A DNA stretch of 64,000 nt from GCA-2718035 sp964435285 (lineage in GTDB: Bacteria; Bacteroidota; Bacteroidia; Flavobacteriales; TMED113), in the NCBI GenBank assembly GCA_964435285.1, contig CAYSYA010000006.1, forward strand, positions 59,907-123,906. Reading direction: 5' to 3'. Within the stretch, counting starts at the first letter, position 1, and every line of letters starts with the position of its first letter. The notes under the pieces are model-generated. The model saw only the letters and a list, made by a program, of their open reading frames with translations. It did no database searches and had not been told where the DNA came from. Below are positions 46,273 to 56,015 of the stretch, piece after piece. A program made the translations under genes and the position numbers.

Positions 46273-49200
46273 ATGGAAGATAAAAAATTTAGAACTTTTG
46301 TTAGAGTTGTGCTTATTTGCTTCATTGTAGGTTTTATTTATTCACTCTCTTTTTCGTTTGCTACGTATTCTTTAGAAAAAAAGGTTATTGAGGATAAATC
46401 CATTAGCTCTAAAGATGCGTTATCAAACCTTTATAATAATGCAAAAAATATAAAGCAAATTAGAATCGAGAATGATTCTTTGATTTTAACACCATTGAAA
46501 AATGAAAACGGTGACATCATTGACGATAGAGGAAAATTCTTCCCAATAGGAAGCTTTTTTTGGTTAGATAAATATTCATACAAAGATGCTAAAAGAAATT
46601 CTTTAAACCTTGGTCTTGATTTAAAAGGTGGAATGAGTGTTTTATTAGAAATATCTCAAAGAAATATTTTAGAAGGACTATCTGCTGTATCATCAAATGG
46701 AAATCTTGGGAGAGTACTTAATAAAGTACTTGAAAATTCAGATAATGTATATAAAGGCAATACTCAGGATACTTACCTCAGTATATTTAAAAACGAATTT
46801 GATAAAATTATTGAACAAGATAGTTTACCGAAAACTACTTTTTTTACAGTTTTTGAAAGAGAAGATTCTTTCGATTTTGATCAAAATTCTTTTAGTTCTG
46901 AGGAATTAGATGTTAAAGTTATGGAATATTTGGAAGGTAAAGTTTCCGATTACATTGGCAAAACATTTGAAACAATTAAAAGAAGAATTGATCAATTTGG
47001 TTTAGCAAATCCAACAGTTAAACAAATTGAATCATCTGAAAGAATTCTTGTAGAACTTCCTGGTATGACTGATGAAAAAATGGTTAAAGAATATCTTTCA
47101 AAAACAGCGAGTTTAGAGTTTTGGAAGACTAAGAAAAATTCTGATCCATCCTTATCTGTGCTTTTGAGTGATTCAATTTTTATTTCTTTTGCTCACATAC
47201 CAAATATTTCTCCTGGTATAACTGATCAAGACGCGCCTGATATTTTTTCTTTGAATTCACCAATTATTGCTAATATTATAAATAATGAAAATGATAAGAA
47301 AATTGCTCTAGATTACATTAATGAAAAATATGAAGATGGAACTTTAAATCCTGATGTTGTATTTTATTTTACAAACACCGCGGCGATAAGTAATGATGCA
47401 TCAGGAGAGAAAGTGGATAATTATGACAAATTTATTCAATTAATTGCTCTTGAAAAAAGTAATGAATACGGTGATTTTAATGGACCTATTTTACTGGGAA
47501 AAGAAGTTAATAACGCTAGAGATGGATTTGATGAAAGATCTGGGGGTGTCACAATTAATATGAATATGACACCAAGTGGAGCAAAAAGATGGGCACAGAT
47601 TACTGAAAATGAAATAGGAAATGAAATTGCTATTGTGTTAGACCAGATAGTTTACACTTACCCAACAATTAATGAAAAAATTCCAACTGGTTCTTCAGTT
47701 ATTTCTGGAAATTTTGAGCTCAGAGAGGCTCAAGATATAGCTAGTATATTAAACGCAGGACAATTGGATGCAAAAGTAGATATTGCTGGGTCTGAATATG
47801 TAGGTCCATCTCTTGGTCAAAAATCTATTGATTCTGGAGCTAAGTCATTTTTAATGGCTCTTATTTTCGTGTTAGTATATATGTTATTTTATTATTTTCA
47901 TGCTGGTGTTGCATCAAATCTAGCCTTAATAATTAATATGTTTTTTATTTTTGGTGCTCTCGCTGCATTTAATGCTACCCTTACGTTACCAGGTATTGCA
48001 GGTATCGTTCTTACTATAGGTATGGCGGTGGATGCAAATGTTTTAATTTATGAAAGGATAAAAGAAGAATTGTCTCAACAAAAAGGACTAGCGTTAGCAG
48101 TAAGAGATGGGTATAAAAATGCATATTCTGCAATCATCGATGCGAACTTAACAACTTTACTAACAGCCGTGGTTCTTTTTTATTTTGGAACCGGTCCAAT
48201 TAAAGGTTTTGCTACCACTTTAATTATTGGTATTTTGACTTCTTTGTTCTGTGCAATATTTATTACTAGACTGGTTTTTGAGTCAAGATTAGTTAATAAG
48301 AAAAAAATATTTTTCTCTAATTCATTAACAAAAAATTTATTTAGAAATACAGATATTTCTTTTATAAAAAGAAGAAAAATAGCTTATGTTTTTTCTTTTA
48401 TTTTTATTGTAGTTGGTGTTTTCTTTTTACAAACTAAGGGTTTAAATAAAGGAGTTGATTTACAAGGAGGAAGAGAGTATGTTTATAAAATTGAAAAAGA
48501 CAATATCAATACCGTGGAAATTAGAAATATTTTAGGGGAAAGTTTCATTGAAGATAATGTTAAAAAATACCCTGAAGTAAAAACATATGGTAATTTTGGA
48601 CAAACTAATCAAATAAAAATCACAACTAATTTTAAAATTTCTGAGGAAGGATCTGATGCTGAGGTTGTCTCTATAATTGAAGAAAAATTAAGTAACTACG
48701 CTGGAGGAATGGATTTTGTTGAAAAAATTTCCACTCAGAAAGTTGGGGCAACTATTGCTGATGATGTTAAAAAATCTGCTTATTTTGCGATTGTTTTTTC
48801 TTTAATAATTATTTTCTTATACATTTTATTTAGATTCCGAAGATGGCAGTTTAGTCTTGGTGCTGTTGTAGCTTTATTTCATGATGTATTAATTTTACTG
48901 TCAATATTCTCTATTTTCAATGGTATTTTACCAATTTCTTTAGAAGTTGACCAAGCCTTTATAGCAGCTCTTCTTACAGTAATTGGATATTCTCTTAATG
49001 ATACTGTTGTTGTTTTTGATAGAGTTAGAGAGTTCCAAAAAAGCAAAGTAGGTGATTATAAAAGTATAATTAATAGTGCTTTAAATAGTACTTTAAGTAG
49101 AACAATAAATACTTCCTTAACTACAATTATAGTGTTACTAATTATTTTCTTTTTTGGAGGTGAAGTCATTAGAGGTTTCATGTTTGCTTTGATTATTGGG

Positions 49201-49278
49201 GTTATTGTTGGTACTTATTCTTCTTTATTTATAGCTACCCCTGTTATGTTAGATACAACCAAAAAGTTTAATAATTAA
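46273..49278 (+). CDS. secDF: protein translocase subunit SecDF (fused)
   Basis: SecDF uses the ion gradient to pull exported proteins through the Sec channel. The 1001-residue chain joins SecD (about 1-680, with GLDLKGGMSVLLE and the periplasmic P1 head) and SecF (about 690-1001, with GVDLQGGREYVY). Each half has six transmembrane helices. The DVDANVLIYERIKEE-like motif appears as VDANVLIYERIKEE, and the SecF counterpart is LNDTVVVFDRVREF. The fused form is standard in Bacteroidota. Confidence 0.96.
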   Translation: MEDKKFRTFVRVVLICFIVGFIYSLSFSFATYSLEKKVIEDKSISSKDALSNLYNNAKNIKQIRIENDSLILTPLKNENGDIIDDRGKFFPIGSFFWLDKYSYKDAKRNSLNLGLDLKGGMSVLLEISQRNILEGLSAVSSNGNLGRVLNKVLENSDNVYKGNTQDTYLSIFKNEFDKIIEQDSLPKTTFFTVFEREDSFDFDQNSFSSEELDVKVMEYLEGKVSDYIGKTFETIKRRIDQFGLANPTVKQIESSERILVELPGMTDEKMVKEYLSKTASLEFWKTKKNSDPSLSVLLSDSIFISFAHIPNISPGITDQDAPDIFSLNSPIIANIINNENDKKIALDYINEKYEDGTLNPDVVFYFTNTAAISNDASGEKVDNYDKFIQLIALEKSNEYGDFNGPILLGKEVNNARDGFDERSGGVTINMNMTPSGAKRWAQITENEIGNEIAIVLDQIVYTYPTINEKIPTGSSVISGNFELREAQDIASILNAGQLDAKVDIAGSEYVGPSLGQKSIDSGAKSFLMALIFVLVYMLFYYFHAGVASNLALIINMFFIFGALAAFNATLTLPGIAGIVLTIGMAVDANVLIYERIKEELSQQKGLALAVRDGYKNAYSAIIDANLTTLLTAVVLFYFGTGPIKGFATTLIIGILTSLFCAIFITRLVFESRLVNKKKIFFSNSLTKNLFRNTDISFIKRRKIAYVFSFIFIVVGVFFLQTKGLNKGVDLQGGREYVYKIEKDNINTVEIRNILGESFIEDNVKKYPEVKTYGNFGQTNQIKITTNFKISEEGSDAEVVSIIEEKLSNYAGGMDFVEKISTQKVGATIADDVKKSAYFAIVFSLIIIFLYILFRFRRWQFSLGAVVALFHDVLILLSIFSIFNGILPISLEVDQAFIAALLTVIGYSLNDTVVVFDRVREFQKSKVGDYKSIINSALNSTLSRTINTSLTTIIVLLIIFFFGGEVIRGFMFALIIGVIVGTYSSLFIATPVMLDTTKKFNN

Positions 49279-49295
49279 TAGTTTTTTTAGTTTAA

Positions 49296-49490
49296 ATGAA
49301 TCATCTTTTTTTATTAAATCTTGGTATAGGAGAGATTCTTTTTATTTTAATTATGTACTTGATGTTTTTTGGTTCAAAAAACATTCCATCTCTCGCTAGG
49401 AATCTTGGCTCATCTATTAGAAAAATTAAAGAAACTTCTAATAGTATTAGAAAAGATATTAAGAAATCAATTTTAGATTCTGAAGATTAA
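49296..49490 (+). CDS. tatA: twin-arginine translocase subunit TatA
   Basis: The 64-residue protein has the TatA/B signature GIGEILFILIMYLMFFGSKNIPSLARNLG. It begins with a short N-terminal transmembrane helix, followed by the FG hinge and an amphipathic helix, then a Lys-rich tail. TatA forms the pore of the Tat export system. No tatC is in the window. It starts 17 bases after secDF. Confidence 0.9.
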   Translation: MNHLFLLNLGIGEILFILIMYLMFFGSKNIPSLARNLGSSIRKIKETSNSIRKDIKKSILDSED

Positions 49491-49607
49491 AGTCAATTTT
49501 GGTATTGTTAATAACTCTTTTGTTTAGGTTAGTAAAAAAATATCTCTATTATTTAATTTAGTCAAATAAAAAAATATATTTAAAGAGTATTTAATAAAAA
49601 TTGACTT
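49490..49607. repeat. 11-bp inverted repeat bracketing the glnA leader
   Basis: AAGTCAATTTT (49490-49500) and AAAATTGACTT (49597-49607) are perfect complements 96 bases apart. The left arm starts at the last base of the tatA stop. The right arm ends three bases before the glnA ATG. A partial copy, AGTCAA, occurs at 49560. The arms could pair in RNA and bring the tatA end next to the glnA start. Confidence 0.55.
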
Positions 49608-49610
49608 AAT

Positions 49611-50633
49611 ATGACAGCATTTAAATTTGAGTATATATGGTTAGATGGCTATAATCCAGAACCTAATTTAAGAAGTAAAACTAAAGTACTTCAATTTGAT
49701 GAATATAATGGAGAGATTGAAAAACTTCCCGATTGGTCATTTGATGGAAGTTCAACTCAACAAGCCGAGGGTCATTCATCTGATTGTGTACTTAAGCCAG
49801 TTAGAGTTTATCCTGACCCAACTAGAATTAATGCTTACTTAGTCATGACAGAAGTTATGAATCTTGATGGTACGCCCCATCCTACAAATACTAGGGCTTT
49901 AATTAAAAATGATAGTGATGAATTTTGGTTTGGATTTGAACAAGAATATACAATGATGGATGGTACTAGGCCTATGGGTTTTCCAAAACAAGGTTTTCCA
50001 GCTCCTCAGGGTATGTACTATTGCTCTGTTGGAAATAAAAACGTAGCTGGAAGAGCAATTGTAGAAGAACACCTAGATATTTGTTTAGAAACAGGCTTGT
50101 CACTAACAGGTATTAATGCTGAAGTTTTATTAGGTCAATGGGAATATCAATGTTTTGGTAAAGGGGCAAAAAAATCTGCTGATGATTTATGGATTAGTAG
50201 ATTTCTGTTGTACAGATTAACCGAGGAGTATGGATTAGGAATTGAGCTTCACCCTAAACCAGTTCAAGGTGATTGGAATGGTTCGGGTATGCATGTAAAT
50301 TTTTCAACAAAAAATATGAGAGAAATAGGTGGGGAGGATTTGTTTAAAAATATTTGTGAAGCTTTCGCTAAGTATCATAAGGAGCATATTGATGTTTATG
50401 GTTCACATAATGAAATGAGGTTAACGGGCTTACATGAAACTCAAAATATTGATACATTTTCATATGGCTACAGTGATAGAGGGGCTAGCATTAGAATACC
50501 TGTTTGTGTTCACAAAACAGGTAAGGGTTATTTAGAAGATAGAAGACCCGCTTCTAACGCTGATCCTTACAAAGTTGTTGGTCGAATGTTAGAGACATTA
50601 CATACAGTTTCTTCCAACATAACCAGCGTTTAA
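49611..50633 (+). CDS. glnA: glutamine synthetase, GSII (eukaryote-like) type
   Basis: It makes glutamine from glutamate and ammonia with ATP. The 340-residue protein belongs to the short GSII family, not the 470-residue GSI. It has EYIWLDGY at the N-terminus, WSFDGSSTQQAEG, the catalytic block FGFEQEYTMMDG, PQGMYYCSVG and NGSGMHVNFSTKNMR. GSII is commonly found in Flavobacteriia. It is preceded by a 120-base leader with a large inverted repeat. Confidence 0.96.
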   Translation: MTAFKFEYIWLDGYNPEPNLRSKTKVLQFDEYNGEIEKLPDWSFDGSSTQQAEGHSSDCVLKPVRVYPDPTRINAYLVMTEVMNLDGTPHPTNTRALIKNDSDEFWFGFEQEYTMMDGTRPMGFPKQGFPAPQGMYYCSVGNKNVAGRAIVEEHLDICLETGLSLTGINAEVLLGQWEYQCFGKGAKKSADDLWISRFLLYRLTEEYGLGIELHPKPVQGDWNGSGMHVNFSTKNMREIGGEDLFKNICEAFAKYHKEHIDVYGSHNEMRLTGLHETQNIDTFSYGYSDRGASIRIPVCVHKTGKGYLEDRRPASNADPYKVVGRMLETLHTVSSNITSV

Positions 50634-50644
50634 TAAAATATTCT

Positions 50645-50652
50645 TAGATTTG
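50645..50652 (+). promoter_or_regulatory. -7 box upstream of PorE-like gene
   Basis: TAGATTTG matches TAnnTTTG and lies 24 bases before the ATG at 50677. No -33 element is evident. Confidence 0.5.
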
Positions 50653-50676
50653 TAACGTTTTTTTAAACCAAAAGTC

Positions 50677-52923
50677 ATGATTTTTAGAAATTTTTTAACA
50701 TTATCTTTTCTTTTATTTGGTCTATTACTTTCCTTTTCTCAAGGAAGTATATTCACCAAAGCTGAAAAGGCTTTCCAAAATCAACAATATAATAAAGCCA
50801 AGGCATTGTATCAAAAAGCCTATGAAAGGTCAAATGATAGATCTGAAAAAACAAAAATTAGTTTTCAAATGGCTAACTGTGCGAGATTAATGGGTCAGTT
50901 TAAAGTTGCAGAAAGTTACTTTAAAAGAACAATTAAACTTAGGTACTATGAAATGTTTGCTGATCCTCTTGTTTACTATTATTTAGGAGAATGTTACAAA
51001 GGTCAAGGTAAATATAATGAAGCAATAGCCTATTATGAAAATTATAAAAGTAAAAAAGATGCCGATATAAACATGGCTAATGTAGCTATTCAAGGATGTC
51101 AAATGTCAAAAGATTGGATTTCTGAAGGTAGTAGGTATAGAGTTTCAAATGTTTTAAAATTAAATTCTAGGCAAAATGATTTTTGTCCATCTTTCGGAGA
51201 CAAAAAGAATAAATATTTATTTTTTTCATCATCTAGAGAAAAGGCTGTTGGAAAATCTAAAGATTCTTACACTAAACAAGATTATGTAGATATTTTCTAC
51301 TCTTACGATTATACCGAACAACAAAAAAAGATTGATAAGAAGAGAAAGAAGAAAATTGATCCAAAAAATAATATGCCTCTATGGTTGCCCCCTACAAATG
51401 ACATAGAGGAGGATATTGAAATTTTAGAAGAAAAGTACGATGATGTAAAGTTTGGTTTCGGTCTTGAAGAAATAAACATGAAGGATTCTGATGAAGCAAC
51501 AGTTTGTTTTTCTAAGGGCGGTAAAAAAATGTTTTTTACAAGATCCACTAAGGTTAAAAATCAGTATAATCCAAAAAGAATATACTCAGTTGAATTTAAA
51601 AGTGGACAGTTTAGTGAACCAATTTTAGAAGAAATTCCAGTTGATGATTTAGTCGATGTCCAACATCCTGCAATTTCAATGGATGGTAAGACTTTATACT
51701 TTGTTGCTGAAATGGAAGGTGGTTTTGGTGGTTATGATATATATACATGTTCTTATGACAGAAGAAAGAAGGGTTGGTCAGAACCAAAAAATATGGGAGA
51801 AAAAATTAATACTTCAGGTGATGAGAAATTTCCATATATAAGTAAGTCAGGTGCATTGTTTTTTTCATCTAATGGTCATACAGGTATGGGGGGGCTTGAT
51901 ATTTTTAGGTCTGAATTAACTGCAGATGGATTTCAATTTCCCGTTAACATGAGATATCCAATTAATACACCCTATGATGATTTTGGAGTGTTATTTGAAG
52001 ACGAAACCGAAATAAAAGGTTATTTGTCTTCCAATAGAAAAGATAAAAAATGGAAACCTAGGGGAGGAGATGATATTTATCTAATTGATTTACAACTAAT
52101 TCATTTTGAACTGACAGGAAAAATTTTAGATAGCAAAACTAATGAGCCTTTGTCTGGTGTTACCGTTCAGATTGATGGGACTGATGGTTCAAAACACATA
52201 ACTACTACCAATGGAAAGGGAGAGTACAAGATTAATCGTGAACATTTTAAAGAGAATCAGGATTACCAAATACAGTTTAGTAAACAATGGTTTTTTACTC
52301 AACGAGATACTACAATAAGTACAATGAATATTGATAAAACCAAGTGTGAGGAAGAATTAGATGGAAATTTATTGTTTACTTTTTCTAGAGGAGTTTTTTT
52401 AGAAACAAGTAGGAGGCCAATGGTTTTAAGAAGCGTCGAGTTTGATGTAAATAAATTTGATTTGAGACCAGAGGGTATGGAAGAATTAGATTCATTAGCT
52501 GATTTATTAATACATGATTATCCTAATGTAGTTGTAGAGTTAAGATCTCATACTGATTTCAGAGGAACACAAGAATTAAACATACCTTTATCTCAAAATA
52601 GAGCACAAAGTTGTGTTGATTATCTAGTTGAAAAGGGTGTTGAAGCTGAAAGATTGGTTGCTTTAGGTATGTCTGATAGTGAACCTAAGGTTCTAGAAAC
52701 TACTTTCAATGGTTTAAACCCAGGCGTGTTAGATAAAGATTATATTAATCTATTGAATTCAAAATCACTAAAGGAGGCTGCTCATCAGATTAACAGAAGA
52801 ACAGATTTTAAAATTATTTCTGAAAATTTTAAAGAATGGTTGAAGGAAAATAAACAAGATGTTTCTCCTGTCCAACAAGGTGTGCTAGATGAAGATGGTA
52901 ATTTAATTGAAATAGAGAATTAG
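50677..52923 (+). CDS. PorE-like OmpA-family protein of the T9SS/envelope
   Basis: The 748-residue protein has a signal peptide (ending LSFSQ), TPR repeats (about 25-150), a WD40/PD40-like propeller (about 155-465; KYLFFSSSREK, FPYISKSGALFFSSNGH), a carboxypeptidase-regulatory-like domain (about 478-545) and a C-terminal OmpA domain. The OmpA domain's peptidoglycan-binding residues are in SHTDFRG and NRAQSCVDYL. This order is that of PorE (PG1058) of Porphyromonas, which anchors the type IX system to peptidoglycan. Paralogues are common, so the exact PorE role is inferred. Confidence 0.87.
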   Translation: MIFRNFLTLSFLLFGLLLSFSQGSIFTKAEKAFQNQQYNKAKALYQKAYERSNDRSEKTKISFQMANCARLMGQFKVAESYFKRTIKLRYYEMFADPLVYYYLGECYKGQGKYNEAIAYYENYKSKKDADINMANVAIQGCQMSKDWISEGSRYRVSNVLKLNSRQNDFCPSFGDKKNKYLFFSSSREKAVGKSKDSYTKQDYVDIFYSYDYTEQQKKIDKKRKKKIDPKNNMPLWLPPTNDIEEDIEILEEKYDDVKFGFGLEEINMKDSDEATVCFSKGGKKMFFTRSTKVKNQYNPKRIYSVEFKSGQFSEPILEEIPVDDLVDVQHPAISMDGKTLYFVAEMEGGFGGYDIYTCSYDRRKKGWSEPKNMGEKINTSGDEKFPYISKSGALFFSSNGHTGMGGLDIFRSELTADGFQFPVNMRYPINTPYDDFGVLFEDETEIKGYLSSNRKDKKWKPRGGDDIYLIDLQLIHFELTGKILDSKTNEPLSGVTVQIDGTDGSKHITTTNGKGEYKINREHFKENQDYQIQFSKQWFFTQRDTTISTMNIDKTKCEEELDGNLLFTFSRGVFLETSRRPMVLRSVEFDVNKFDLRPEGMEELDSLADLLIHDYPNVVVELRSHTDFRGTQELNIPLSQNRAQSCVDYLVEKGVEAERLVALGMSDSEPKVLETTFNGLNPGVLDKDYINLLNSKSLKEAAHQINRRTDFKIISENFKEWLKENKQDVSPVQQGVLDEDGNLIEIEN

Positions 52924-52985
52924 TAAAGTCATAATTTATTTAATCGTTTACTACCAGTTGTAATTGATTAATCTTTTTTTGCTAT

Positions 52986-54143
52986 ATGGATATATATAAT
53001 AGTAGAGGAGTGTCCTCTAGAAAAGAGGATGTTCATGAGGCTATAAAAAACCTTGATAAAGGTCTTTTTCCAAATGCTTTTTGTAAAATACTTCCTGATA
53101 TTGTGGGTGGTAATCCCTCCTTTTGTAATATTATGCACTCGGATACCGCTGGAACAAAAACTTCTTTAGCCTATATTTATTGGAAAGAAACCGGAGATGA
53201 AACGGTCTGGGAGGGAATTATTCAAGATTCATTGGTTATGAATCTGGATGACCTTGCGTGTGTTGGGGCAATAGATAATTTAGTTATTTCATCTACTATT
53301 GGGAGAAATAAAAATCTTATTCCTGGTACTGTAATAAAATCCCTTATTAATGGTTCACAAAAATTTATAGACAAATTAAAGCCATTTGGTCTAAATTTTG
53401 ATTTAGCTGGTGGCGAAACTGCTGACGTGGGAGACATAGTAAGAACGTTAGATGTGGGTTTCACAATTTTTTCTAGAATGAAAAAAGATGATGTGATTGA
53501 TATAAATATTAAAGATGGTAATGTTATTGTTGGTTTAGCATCTTTTGGTTTGGCATCTTATGAAAGTGAATATAATAGCGGAATCGGCAGCAATGGTTTA
53601 ACATCAGCTAGACATGATATTTTTGCAAACTACTTAGCTAATAAATACCCTGAAAGTTTTAACCCATTAATTCCTAAAAATTTAGTTTACAGTGGAAGTA
53701 AAAATTTAACGGATATATTTGTTAATAATTTATCTTACGGTAAAATGGCACTTTCTCCTACGCGAACTTATCTACCTGTAATTAAATCTATTTTTTCTAA
53801 TTGTGATAAATCAAAAATTGATGGTATTATTCACTGTACGGGTGGGGGGCAAACAAAAGTATTACACTTTATAAATAACATTCATGTCATAAAAAATAAT
53901 TTATTTGATACACCAGAAATTTTTAAATTAATTGCTACTGAATCAAAAATAAATTACTCTGAAATGTACAGTGTTTTTAATATGGGACACAGGTTAGAAT
54001 TTTATACAGATTTGAACACAGCAAATGAAATAATTCAAATTGCTAATTCTTTTAATATAGAAGCTAAAATCATAGGTAAGTGTACTTCTTCACCCAATAA
54101 AAAACTTACTATAAAATCTAAGCATGGAGAATTTATATATTAA
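52986..54143 (+). CDS. purM: AIR synthase (phosphoribosylformylglycinamidine cyclo-ligase) family
   Basis: The 385-residue protein has the PurM fold: HSDTAGTKTSLAYIYW, DLACVGAID, FDLAGGETADVGDIVRTLDVG, and GLASFGLASYESEYNSGIGSNG in the second half, with a GGGQTK site near the end. It catalyses closure of the imidazole ring in purine synthesis, or is a close relative. It is the long Bacteroidota variant and lies before prfA and pyrF, an order I recall as conserved. I am less sure that it is the only PurM in this genome. Confidence 0.88.
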   Translation: MDIYNSRGVSSRKEDVHEAIKNLDKGLFPNAFCKILPDIVGGNPSFCNIMHSDTAGTKTSLAYIYWKETGDETVWEGIIQDSLVMNLDDLACVGAIDNLVISSTIGRNKNLIPGTVIKSLINGSQKFIDKLKPFGLNFDLAGGETADVGDIVRTLDVGFTIFSRMKKDDVIDINIKDGNVIVGLASFGLASYESEYNSGIGSNGLTSARHDIFANYLANKYPESFNPLIPKNLVYSGSKNLTDIFVNNLSYGKMALSPTRTYLPVIKSIFSNCDKSKIDGIIHCTGGGQTKVLHFINNIHVIKNNLFDTPEIFKLIATESKINYSEMYSVFNMGHRLEFYTDLNTANEIIQIANSFNIEAKIIGKCTSSPNKKLTIKSKHGEFIY

Positions 54144-54145
54144 TT

Positions 54146-55219
54146 ATGATAGATAAATTAGAGGCAATAAAAGTTCGTTTTGATGAGGTTAGTAAACTTA
54201 TTGTTGACCCAGATGTTATTGCTGATATGAAACAATATGTTAAGCTAAATAAAGAATATAAAGATTTGGATAATATTGTAAAAGTTTATAATAACTATAA
54301 AAATATTCTTTCTAACATTGATTCAGCAAAAAAAATTTTAAATGAAGAAACTGATCTTGAATTAAAGGAGATGGCAAAGTCTGAAATTGATATATATTTG
54401 TCAAAAAAAGAGGTTTTAGAGCAGGATATAAAAATTCTTTTGATACCAAAAGATCCAAATGATGATAGAAACGCTGTAGTTGAAATTGTGGCAGGCACAG
54501 GTGGTGATGAGGCGAGTATATTTTGTGGTGATTTATTTAGAATGTATTCTAAATTTATTGAAACAAAAAAATGGAAAATAGAACTTGTTGATTACACTGA
54601 GGGTACATCTGGAGGATTTAAATCTATTGTATTTAATGTTTTAGGGACAGGTGCGTATGGTTTTCTTAAATATGAGGGCGGTGTTCATAGAGTTCAGAGA
54701 GTTCCAAAGACTGAAACTCAGGGAAGGGTACATACTTCTGCCTCTGCAGTTATTGTTTTGCCTGAAGCTGAAGAATTTGATGTAGAATTAAAAGATTCTG
54801 AAATAAAAAAAGAAACATACTGTTCTTCTGGCCCTGGAGGTCAATCTGTTAATACCACATATTCTGCGGTTCGGTTAACTCATATTCCAACAGGTATTGT
54901 GGCTCAATGCCAAGATCAAAAATCACAAATAAAAAATCATGCGCAAGCTTTAAAAGTATTAAGAACCAGGATTTATGAGATGGAATTAAAAAAGAAACAA
55001 GATGAAGAAGGCGATTTAAGAAAAACAATGATTTCATCTGGTGATAGATCAGACAAAATTAGAACTTATAATTATCCTCAGGGTCGTGTTACTGACCATA
55101 GGATTGGTTTGACTTTATATTCACTTGGAGAAATTATAGACGGAGATATTAATAAAATTATTGAAGAATTAAAAATTGCGGATAATACAGAAAAATTAAA
55201 GGAAGGAAGAAATGAATAA
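54146..55219 (+). CDS. prfA: peptide chain release factor 1
   Basis: RF1 ends translation at UAA and UAG. The 357-residue protein has the GGQ loop at residues 231-233 (SGPGGQSVN) and a PxT codon-reading motif, P187-K188-T189, in the segment RVPKTETQGRVHTSASAV. N- and C-terminal coiled regions are complete. The gene starts two bases after purM and overlaps pyrF by eight bases. Confidence 0.95.
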   Translation: MIDKLEAIKVRFDEVSKLIVDPDVIADMKQYVKLNKEYKDLDNIVKVYNNYKNILSNIDSAKKILNEETDLELKEMAKSEIDIYLSKKEVLEQDIKILLIPKDPNDDRNAVVEIVAGTGGDEASIFCGDLFRMYSKFIETKKWKIELVDYTEGTSGGFKSIVFNVLGTGAYGFLKYEGGVHRVQRVPKTETQGRVHTSASAVIVLPEAEEFDVELKDSEIKKETYCSSGPGGQSVNTTYSAVRLTHIPTGIVAQCQDQKSQIKNHAQALKVLRTRIYEMELKKKQDEEGDLRKTMISSGDRSDKIRTYNYPQGRVTDHRIGLTLYSLGEIIDGDINKIIEELKIADNTEKLKEGRNE

Positions 55220-56015
55220 AAAATTTTTAGTTGAGAACATATACAAAAAAAAATCTTTTTTATGCGTTGGTTTAGACCCTGATCTTGATAAATTTCCAAT
55301 TTCAGTCTTGCAAGACGATGATCCTATTTTTTCTTTTAACAAAAAAATTATAGATGCAACAAAAGACTATTGTGTTTCTTATAAATTAAATTTAGCCTTT
55401 TATGAGAAGTACGGTATTAAAGGTTTAAAATCTTTAAAGAAAACAATTGAATATATACCAAATGATTTTTTTGTTATTGCAGATGCTAAAAGAGGAGATA
55501 TTTTAAATACGTCAAAAATGTATGCTGATGCATTTTACGATAATTTTAATTTTGATGCAGTAACGTTATCCCCTTACATGGGTGGAGATTGTGTAAAGCC
55601 ATTTATAAGAGACGGTAAATGGAGTATTGTTTTAATTGCTACATCTAATCCAACTGCAGAAGACTTTCAGATGATAAAAACAGAAAAAGGCATTCCTTTA
55701 TATTTGGAAGTTTTAAATAAAGCTAAATCATGGGGGAATTATAATAATATGATGTTTGTTGTTGGGGGAACCAGGCCTGAAGTTATAAAAAAAGTAAGAG
55801 AAAATGCTAAAGATTTTTTTTTGTTAATACCTGGATTAGGACACCAAGGTGGAGATTTGTCATTGATAGCAAAGTATGGATTCAATGATGAAGTTGGTGT
55901 TTTAGTAAATTGTTCCAGATCTATTTTATATGCTAGTAATGGTGACGATTTTTTTAATGCATCAATGAATGAAGCAAAAAGAATTCAAAATGAAATGTCC
56001 AAATATTTGGTTTAA
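55212..56015 (+). CDS. pyrF: orotidine 5'-phosphate decarboxylase, type 2
   Basis: It makes UMP from OMP. The 267-residue TIM barrel has CVGLDPDLDKFP near the N-terminus, the catalytic Asp/Lys block ADAKRGDI at about 94-101 and TLSPYMGGDCVKPF. GLGHQGGD marks the type-2 subfamily. It overlaps prfA and shares the stop palindrome TTAA with the convergent permease gene. Confidence 0.95.
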   Translation: MNKKFLVENIYKKKSFLCVGLDPDLDKFPISVLQDDDPIFSFNKKIIDATKDYCVSYKLNLAFYEKYGIKGLKSLKKTIEYIPNDFFVIADAKRGDILNTSKMYADAFYDNFNFDAVTLSPYMGGDCVKPFIRDGKWSIVLIATSNPTAEDFQMIKTEKGIPLYLEVLNKAKSWGNYNNMMFVVGGTRPEVIKKVRENAKDFFLLIPGLGHQGGDLSLIAKYGFNDEVGVLVNCSRSILYASNGDDFFNASMNEAKRIQNEMSKYLV

